Below, piece after piece: positions 35,043 through 40,351 of a stretch of 40,351 nucleotides of DNA (the first letter of the stretch is position 1; each line of letters opens with the position of its first letter). The stretch comes from Alphaproteobacteria bacterium. Lineage in GTDB: Bacteria; Pseudomonadota; Alphaproteobacteria; Caulobacterales; Aquidulcibacteraceae. The translations under genes were made by a program, and so were the position numbers. The notes below the pieces were generated by a model that was given only the letters and a program-made list of their open reading frames with translations, was not told where the DNA came from and did no database searches. The stretch covers positions 1 to 40,351 of the forward strand of contig JAIYAO010000172.1 of assembly GCA_027488965.1 (NCBI GenBank), written 5' to 3'.

Positions 35043-36238
35043 GACGGCGAGAGGCCGAGCAGGTGTCCCATGTCCTTCATGAAGATGCGCGCGTGGGCGC
35101 CGGGCTTGGCGCGCACCAGTTCCTTGTTCATGTAAGCCTGCCACGTGAGGTACTGCACGTCCGGGTCGGCGCACATCTTCACGAAGCGCTCGCGGCGTTT
35201 GTCGTTGCGGTACCAGAAGTGCTGCATGACCCCGAGGACCATGAACACCTGGCCGTGCGCGCGCATGAACCGCTTGCGCGCGCCGGCGAGTTCGGAGGCC
35301 TTGCCCGTGCGCAGCAGCGCGTCCACGGAGGTCGCGGCCTCGCGGCCGCCGAGCATGGCGTAGTAGATGCCCTCCCCGGACGCCGGCGCCACGACACCTG
35401 CCGCATCGCCGGCGAGCACCACATCGCGGCCGTTGTCCCAGCGCTTGAGCGGCTTCAGCGGAATCGGCGCGCCTTCGGTGCGCACGGTCTCGCACCCCGC
35501 GAGGCCCGCCTCCGCGCGCAAGGTCTTGATGGCGCCGCGCAGGGAGAAGCCCTTCTGCGCACTGCCGACGCCGATGCTGGCGGTCTTGCCGTGCGGGAAG
35601 ATCCAGGCGTAGAAATCCGGCGAGAGGTGGCCCTGGTAGAACACGTCGCAGCGGCGCGCGTCGAAATCGCCTGTGCCGTGGGCCGGAGCGCGGATGATCT
35701 CATGGTAGGCGAACACGCACGGCATGCGCTCGGCCTCCTTCGACATGCCGCGCGCGACCCGCGAGCGCGCGCCATCGGCGCCGATGATCGCGCGGGCGCG
35801 CACGCGCAGCGGCGGCGCATCTTCCGCGAGCGAGTAGTCCCGGTAGCAGACCACGGCGCAGTCGTCGTCGTCGCGGTCGATGCTTTCAAAGCGCCCCTTG
35901 CGCCGCACGGCGCCCGCATCCGCGGCGCGCACGCGCAGCCATTCGTCGAACGCGTCGCGATCGACCATGCCGACGAAGCCGCCCTCCACGGGCATGTCCA
36001 CGCGGCGTTCGGACGGCGCGATCATGCGCGCGGCCTGCGCCCGCGCCACAAGCAGGTGATCGGGGATCGCGAAGTCGCGGATCAGGCGCGGGGGAATGGC
36101 GCCGCCGCAAGGCTTGATGCGACCGGCCTTGTCCAGCAGCAGGACGGCGCGTCCCGCAAGCGCAAGGTCGTGGGCGGCGGTGGCGCCGGCGGGGCCGCCG
36201 CCCACCACCACCACGTCGAAGGTCTCGGTGCGGCTCAT
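35039..36238 (-). CDS. bchP: Geranylgeranyl reductase BchP
   Basis: A 399-residue flavoprotein that reduces the geranylgeranyl tail of bacteriochlorophyll to phytyl. FAD-binding VVVGGGPAGATAAHDLA lies near residue 9-25, then KAGRIKPCGGAIPPRL, GADGARSRVARG and VVLAGDAAGVVAPASGEGIY. The context KPCGGAIPPRLI and FYAWIFPHGKTASIGVGS are diagnostic of BchP/ChlP. The ATG overlaps the stop of the pucC-like gene by four bases. Together with bchG it completes the last steps of pigment synthesis. Confidence 0.96.
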   Translation of the reverse strand: MSRTETFDVVVVGGGPAGATAAHDLALAGRAVLLLDKAGRIKPCGGAIPPRLIRDFAIPDHLLVARAQAARMIAPSERRVDMPVEGGFVGMVDRDAFDEWLRVRAADAGAVRRKGRFESIDRDDDDCAVVCYRDYSLAEDAPPLRVRARAIIGADGARSRVARGMSKEAERMPCVFAYHEIIRAPAHGTGDFDARRCDVFYQGHLSPDFYAWIFPHGKTASIGVGSAQKGFSLRGAIKTLRAEAGLAGCETVRTEGAPIPLKPLKRWDNGRDVVLAGDAAGVVAPASGEGIYYAMLGGREAATSVDALLRTGKASELAGARKRFMRAHGQVFMVLGVMQHFWYRNDKRRERFVKMCADPDVQYLTWQAYMNKELVRAKPGAHARIFMKDMGHLLGLSPS

Positions 36239-37587
36239 CCTTGTACTCCGCTGGCGCGCGCTGGCAGGGCGTCGATAAGGGACGGCGAGGACGCCGGCCG
36301 TTCAACGAGGTCGAGGCGGCTCGCCAGCACGGCAGCAGCCACGAACAACAGCGCCTCGGCGCTGAAGACGATCAGGAAGGCCCGTGGCGCATCCCCGGTG
36401 AGGTGGCGCACAACATCCACGCCGGCCGCGCCAAGGAAGCCGCCGAGGCCGAACGCGATGGCCTGGCTTGCGCCCCACACGCCCATGCGCACGCCCTCGC
36501 GCGATTCGCGCCCTGCGCCCGCAAGGCCCATCATCGAGCCGATGGCGGCGACGGCGAAGATGCCATTGGCGAGACCCAGCAGGAACACCGTGGGCGCAAT
36601 CGGCCACCCGGGCCCCACCAGCGCCGCCGCGCCCAGCGCGCCGAGCGCCAGCGCGGAGCCCACGCAGCCGAAAATCGTCCAGCGCCGCATCCACACCTGT
36701 TTGCCGTCCCGCGACCGGGCGCCGAAGGCGTCGACGACGATCATGCCGAGCAACACGCCGCCGTTCTGCATGCCGGCCATCTGCGTCGACTGGCCGGGCG
36801 TCATGCCGAACACGAGGCCGGCGAAGGGCTCGAGGATGAGATCCTGCGCGCTGTAGGCGAGCATGGCGACGAACACGAACACCGCAAACCGGCGCGCCAG
36901 CGGCTCCGCCCAGATTTCCGCGATGACGGCGCGGAACGCGGGCTTGGGCTCGGGCGCCGCACGCGCTTCCTGTGGGGCCGCCGCCGGTGCGCCCTCCACG
37001 CCCCACACCGCCAGCAGCGCGACGATGAAGGCCACCGCCGCCACGCCTGTCGCCACCATCGCAAGGCGCTGTCCGGAGAACGGATCAAGCAACGCGCCCG
37101 CCGTGGCCGCCGTCACCACGATGCCGACGATCATCATGATCCACGTGATCGACGCGGCGGCCGGCCGGCGCGCCGGCGTCACGCGCGTGGCGAGCAGCGC
37201 GAGCAACGACGTGCCCGAGGCGCCGACGCCGGCGCCGATCATCAGATAGGCGAGGATCGACAGCAGCACGCCCATCACCGGTGCATCCGGCATCATCAGC
37301 GTGGCGTCCGTGGCGAGAATGCCGCCCAGCGCCAGCACGCCCATGCCGCCGATGATCCACGGCGTGCGGCGATGGCCCATGTCCGAGCCGTAGCCCCAGC
37401 GCGGGCGCGAGATCTGCACGCCGTAGTGCCACGCCACGAGCGCCGCCGGCAGCATGGCGGGCAGCGCCATCTCGACCACCATGACGCGGTTGAGCGTCGA
37501 CGTGGTCAACACGACGATGGCGCCGAGCGCACTCTGCACAAGACCGAGGCGAACGATGCCCAGCCACCCGAGCGGCGCAGGTGTCAT
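36235..37587 (-). CDS. PucC/Bch2 family MFS protein (ORF428 type)
   Basis: A 450-residue, 12-helix MFS protein of the BCD (bacteriochlorophyll delivery) family. Features: GIVRLGLVQSALGAIVVLTT, LNRVMVVEMALPAMLPAALV, the loop PRWGYGSDMGHRRTPWIIGG and later FAGLVFGMTPGQSTQMAG. It lies between bchG and bchP exactly like ORF428 of Rhodobacter. Related proteins (PucC, LhaA) help assemble light-harvesting complexes, probably by handing over pigment. Both ends overlap the neighbouring genes. Confidence 0.93.
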   Translation of the reverse strand: MTPAPLGWLGIVRLGLVQSALGAIVVLTTSTLNRVMVVEMALPAMLPAALVAWHYGVQISRPRWGYGSDMGHRRTPWIIGGMGVLALGGILATDATLMMPDAPVMGVLLSILAYLMIGAGVGASGTSLLALLATRVTPARRPAAASITWIMMIVGIVVTAATAGALLDPFSGQRLAMVATGVAAVAFIVALLAVWGVEGAPAAAPQEARAAPEPKPAFRAVIAEIWAEPLARRFAVFVFVAMLAYSAQDLILEPFAGLVFGMTPGQSTQMAGMQNGGVLLGMIVVDAFGARSRDGKQVWMRRWTIFGCVGSALALGALGAAALVGPGWPIAPTVFLLGLANGIFAVAAIGSMMGLAGAGRESREGVRMGVWGASQAIAFGLGGFLGAAGVDVVRHLTGDAPRAFLIVFSAEALLFVAAAVLASRLDLVERPASSPSLIDALPARASGVQG

Positions 37588-38498
37588 GACTGACCTCCAG
37601 TGAGGGACCCGATGGCGAAGGCGCTGACCAGCATGCCGAGGACGTAGAGCGTGGTGCCGGTGGCGTTGTACCAGGGCACATGCTTGAGCGGATCACTGAG
37701 CAGGCGGCGCATCAGCACGCCCTGCGCCAGCAGCGCGACCAGCACGCCGACGGCGTGCCAAGGCTTGCCCCACGCGAAGAGCAGGCCGATCACCACCACC
37801 TGCGGCGCAGCCATCACGGCGCAGGCGAGCCGCGCTGCGTTGGCGACGCCGAACTGCACTGGCAGCGACCGGATGCCGAGCTGGCGATCGCCTTCGATGG
37901 CCTTGAAGTCGTTCAGCGTCATGATGCCGTGCGCGCCGAAACTGTAGAGCGCGATGAGCATGAGATTGCGCACGTCGGGCAGCGCGCCCGTCATCACGGC
38001 GGCGCCGGTGAACCAGGAAATGCCTTCATAGGAGATGGCGACCGACGCCGGGCCCCACCACCCGCTCATCTTCAGCCGCACCGGCGGCGCGCTGTACGCC
38101 CAGGCAAACAGGAGGCCGACCACTGCGGCGACGAATACCCATATGCCGAGCGTCGCCGCCACGAGCAGCGAAAGGCCCGTCCACGCGATGGCGATCCAAA
38201 GGCCCCAGCGGCCGGGAATGCGGCCCGAAGGGATGGGGCGATCAGGTTCGTTGATCGCGTCCACGTGGCGATCGTACCAGTCGTTCACCGCCTGGCTGGT
38301 GGCGCACACCATCGGCCCCGCGAGCACGATGCCGGCGACCGCAAGCGGCCACTTCTCGGCGAGCGGCGCGCCTGACGACACGACCCCGCACATGAACGCC
38401 CACATGGGCGCAAACCAGGTGATGGGCTTGAGAAGTTCGAGCACGGCGCGCGGGTGCGGCGCGGGCGCGAAGCGTGCTGAAACGGACTGCGGATCCAT
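37584..38498 (-). CDS. bchG: Bacteriochlorophyll synthase BchG
   Basis: A 304-residue UbiA-family prenyltransferase that joins bacteriochlorophyllide to geranylgeranyl diphosphate. The two Asp motifs are intact: N72-D-x-x-D-x-x-x-D80 in VNDWYDRHVDAINEPDRP, and ND197-x6-D204 in LNDFKAIEGDRQLGIRSLP. EPDRPIPSGRIP is specific to chlorophyll synthases. ATG 38498 (MDPQSVS) is preferred; a GTG 7 codons earlier at 38519 lies inside the operator-like dyad. With TTGACA about 17 nt before TAGCGT, the likely promoter puts transcription start close to the ATG, so a very short leader is possible. First gene of a six-gene coupled operon. Confidence 0.94.
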   Translation of the reverse strand: MDPQSVSARFAPAPHPRAVLELLKPITWFAPMWAFMCGVVSSGAPLAEKWPLAVAGIVLAGPMVCATSQAVNDWYDRHVDAINEPDRPIPSGRIPGRWGLWIAIAWTGLSLLVAATLGIWVFVAAVVGLLFAWAYSAPPVRLKMSGWWGPASVAISYEGISWFTGAAVMTGALPDVRNLMLIALYSFGAHGIMTLNDFKAIEGDRQLGIRSLPVQFGVANAARLACAVMAAPQVVVIGLLFAWGKPWHAVGVLVALLAQGVLMRRLLSDPLKHVPWYNATGTTLYVLGMLVSAFAIGSLTGGQS

Positions 38499-38512
38499 GT
38501 CGCACGCTAAAA

Positions 38513-38532
38513 TTGACACCCAAAAGTGTCAA
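38513..38532. promoter_or_regulatory. Operator-like dyad upstream of bchG
   Basis: TTGACAC-CCAAAA-GTGTCAA: perfect 7-bp arms with a 6-nt spacer. Its core GACAC-N6-GTGTC equals that at 33055-33070. It overlaps the PpsR-type box by one half-site and the putative -35. Confidence 0.6.
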
Positions 38533-38544
38533 GCCGAATTGACG
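38527..38544. promoter_or_regulatory. PpsR/CrtJ-type box upstream of bchG
   Basis: TGTCAAGCCGAATTGACG fits the PpsR consensus TGT-N12-ACA with the inner C and G also present and only the last base wrong. Arms TGTCAA and TTGACG are inverted. PpsR is encoded immediately upstream, so repression of the bchG operon by PpsR is likely. Confidence 0.65.
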
Positions 38545-38558
38545 CTTTTTGCGTGGTG

Positions 38559-39992
38559 TCAGGCGGGATCGGGATCCAGATTGCCGAGCCCGTAGCGGTG
38601 CAGTTTGGAATAGAGGCTTTGCCGGCTGAGGCCGAGCACTTCCGCAGCCGACGCGCGGTTGTTGCCCGTCAGTTCGAGCGCCGCCTCGATGCACAGGCGT
38701 TCGACGAGGTCGGTGGTGTCGCGCACGATTTCCTTTAGGGACGCGCGCCCCACGAGCTGGCTCATCTCCGCCGCAGAGTGCGGCAGGTCCGGGCGCCGCT
38801 GCGAACCGCGTTCGGCATCGCGCCGGGTGACGCCGCGGATGGAGAAGCCATAGCAGGGCTGGCTGCCGTCGGTGACGGCCACGGCCGAGACCTCCACGTC
38901 CTCCTGGTCGAAGAACTGGGTGCGTACGACGGTGGAGAAGTTGCGCACGACGCCGTGCTTGCGCAGCATGTCCATGAGAATGTTGCGATCGATGCCCGGA
39001 CGGCCGAGGAAGCGGTCAAGGGACTGGCCGCGCGCCTGCTCCTTGCTCGGCAAACGCACAAGATCAAGGAACGACGAGTTTTCGGCGAGGATGTGCAGCG
39101 CCTCGTCGGTGACGACGAACCCGTCGGGCATGCGCTCCAGCACCTCCAGCAGGCGCAGGCTTGCCTCAGGCGCCGCGGGCTCCGCCCGGTCATGGGGCGA
39201 GAGACGGACGAGGAAATGGGCCACGCGGTCCTGCCGGAACAACGAGGCGGAGACCGCATAGTCCCGGCCGTTGACCGTGAGCCGCTCCTGCGAGCCCGCC
39301 GGCCGTGACGACGATTGCGCCACCGAGAGCAGGGTCGCGGCCGATTCCTGGGACTGCACCGCAAAGACCTTTGCGAACGCACGGCCCACGATGGCGCCGT
39401 CGCCGCCGATGAGCCGGTCCGCCGCCGGGTTGGCCTCCACCACGCGGCGCGTGCGCGCATCGACGATGAGCACGGCTTCCGTGGCCATCTGAAACAGCAG
39501 CCGGTAGCGCGCTTCAGCGTCGCGCAGGCGCGCGTAGTCCCTCTCCATGGATTGCTGGGCCTGGACGAGGCGCTGCTGCATCGCCGCCGTGGCGCGGTGA
39601 TCGCGCCCGATGGCGATGATGCGTCCGTCGCGGCCGGCATCGACAGTGACGTAGCGCACCGCCACGGACTCGCCGCGAGCGGTCGGGTGGTTGATCTCGC
39701 GCCAGCGGGACGCGGCGTTGCCGGCGGCGTCGCGCAGCAATTCCTCCACCTTGATGCGGCTTTCGATGGTGACCGTATCGGCCCAGCGCTTGTCCAGCCA
39801 GGATTCGAACCCGTCGAGGTGCAGATCGCGGTTGTTGAGCGCGAGATCGCAGATGACGCCATCACGGTCGATGACCATGGCGACGTCGCTCGCGGCGACC
39901 ACAACCTTTGACGCAACGGAAGCATCGAGTCCGCCGAGCAAATTCCTCTGGAATTGCATCCCGCCGTTGCCGGTATGAATCTCAGTCGCCAT
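38559..39992 (-). CDS. ppsR: Photosynthesis repressor PpsR/CrtJ
   Basis: A 477-residue transcription regulator. Three PAS regions can be traced: about 25-135, 160-265 (LLFQMATEAVLIVDARTRRVVEANPAADRLIG) and 280-390 (LERMPDGFVVTDEALHI). A coiled-coil linker around 135-160 precedes the second. The Fis-type HTH is at 434-470, with NNRASAAEVLGLSRQSLYSK. PpsR represses bch, crt and light-harvesting genes under oxygen. Only three Cys are present: C48, C380 and C434. C434 sits at the HTH start like Rhodobacter C424, but I see no partner near position 250, where CrtJ C249 lies. Start at ATG 39992 gives the usual length (464-480). It is 35 nt after ppaA. Confidence 0.95.
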   Translation of the reverse strand: MATEIHTGNGGMQFQRNLLGGLDASVASKVVVAASDVAMVIDRDGVICDLALNNRDLHLDGFESWLDKRWADTVTIESRIKVEELLRDAAGNAASRWREINHPTARGESVAVRYVTVDAGRDGRIIAIGRDHRATAAMQQRLVQAQQSMERDYARLRDAEARYRLLFQMATEAVLIVDARTRRVVEANPAADRLIGGDGAIVGRAFAKVFAVQSQESAATLLSVAQSSSRPAGSQERLTVNGRDYAVSASLFRQDRVAHFLVRLSPHDRAEPAAPEASLRLLEVLERMPDGFVVTDEALHILAENSSFLDLVRLPSKEQARGQSLDRFLGRPGIDRNILMDMLRKHGVVRNFSTVVRTQFFDQEDVEVSAVAVTDGSQPCYGFSIRGVTRRDAERGSQRRPDLPHSAAEMSQLVGRASLKEIVRDTTDLVERLCIEAALELTGNNRASAAEVLGLSRQSLYSKLHRYGLGNLDPDPA

Positions 39993-40027
39993 CGACAGGT
40001 TGAGTACCTCTAAAAAACTATCTGGTC

Positions 40028-40351
40028 TCAACAGCGACCTTCCAGTTGCCGCACCGCGCCATCCGCCGCGGTGACGGCCCCTTCGCCGGTGGACGCTGTG
40101 ACGTCGGCCCCGACTTCGGCGGCAAGTTCCGGATGCTCGTTGAAAAGGCGTCCCCCGACCATCACCCGGATAGTCCGATTCTTGGACGCCTTGCGTACCT
40201 GCGTGATGATGCCGGCGACGTCCTCGAGATGGCTGTCGCAGCTGACGCTCAGGCCGAAGACATCGAACCACTGGCCGGCGACCATGCCCGCCAGGTCGGC
40301 GCCGGTGGCGCGGGGCTCGCTCCATGTGCGCCAGCCGGCGCGCCGGAAAAA
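40028..40351 (-). CDS. ppaA: PpaA/AerR cobalamin-binding photosynthesis regulator (5' end outside window)
   Basis: C-terminal 107 residues of a B12-binding Rossmann domain protein, open to the window edge. WFDVFGLSVSCDSHLEDVAG and VMVGGRLFNEHPELAAEVGA match PpaA/AerR, which senses cobalamin or light and antagonises PpsR/CrtJ. A FRRAGWRTWSEPRATGADLA segment at the window edge is also family-like. Co-oriented with ppsR and 35 nt upstream, as in other photosynthesis clusters, so antirepressor and repressor are probably co-transcribed. The cobalamin-contact His in the N-terminal part is not visible. Confidence 0.9.
   Translation of the reverse strand, partial: FFRRAGWRTWSEPRATGADLAGMVAGQWFDVFGLSVSCDSHLEDVAGIITQVRKASKNRTIRVMVGGRLFNEHPELAAEVGADVTASTGEGAVTAADGAVRQLEGRC

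Noticed and set aside
38496-38518. TGTCG...TGACA pair overlapping the bchG start as a second PpsR box
   Set aside because: Spacing is N15, not N12, and it runs into the coding start.

Overview
The window is about 40 kb of GC-rich alphaproteobacterial chromosome. The organism is most likely a stalked or dimorphic-type member (Caulobacterales/Hyphomonadales sense) that can also make bacteriochlorophyll. The left end carries the C-terminal two thirds of the cell-cycle regulator CtrA, and a ChpT-type histidine phosphotransferase lies 6.7 kb away. The right end is the edge of a photosynthesis gene cluster: a PpaA/AerR cobalamin protein, the repressor PpsR, bacteriochlorophyll synthase BchG, a PucC-family MFS protein, geranylgeranyl reductase BchP and TspO. 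Together this points to an aerobic anoxygenic phototroph or a related facultative phototroph. Codon use is uniform, and I saw no phage, integrase, transposase, tRNA or rRNA gene.

Layout. 1-2.5 kb: ctrA with a terminator, a single-domain response regulator and an M23 envelope peptidase. 2.7-7.0 kb: the envelope module ydbH-ynbE-ydbL plus a small coupled membrane protein. 7.1-9.1 kb: chpT, cheY and cheR, with a near-consensus CtrA box before cheY. 9.1-10.8 kb: a cation symporter and a hotdog thioesterase. 10.9-12.9 kb: a poorly characterised patch with a hypothetical protein, a REPIN-like inverted repeat, further hairpins and a GNAT-DUF6883-DUF4926 gene string. 13.0-24.4 kb: mostly housekeeping enzymes (aminopeptidase P, universal stress protein, amidohydrolase plus HIT protein, SDR plus crotonase, APH-like kinase, LLM flavin enzyme, ABC-2 exporter, second SDR).

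24.5-29.4 kb: an envelope set made of a secreted CotH-like protein, a calcineurin-type phosphatase, a lipoprotein beta-propeller, a DUF4956-like membrane protein and a DUF3108 protein. It resembles CotH/DUF4956 neighbourhoods but has no VTC-type polyphosphate polymerase. 29.4-32.7 kb: the DUF1501 (Tat-exported) and DUF1800 (lipoprotein) pair.

33.1-40.35 kb: the photosynthesis end. A lipid-anchored class I cytochrome c and a strong terminator face a leftward operon. In that operon bchG, pucC-like, bchP, tspO, a 92-residue membrane protein and a DUF3833 gene are all joined by start/stop overlaps. Just upstream are ppsR and ppaA. The 60-nt gap between ppsR and bchG holds a PpsR-type box. An overlapping dyad there, GACAC-N6-GTGTC, recurs exactly in the cytochrome c promoter, suggesting shared control of pigment synthesis and its likely electron carrier. 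The shared dyad, the two uncharacterised genes at the end of the bch operon and the lipid-anchored cytochrome are the items most worth following up.
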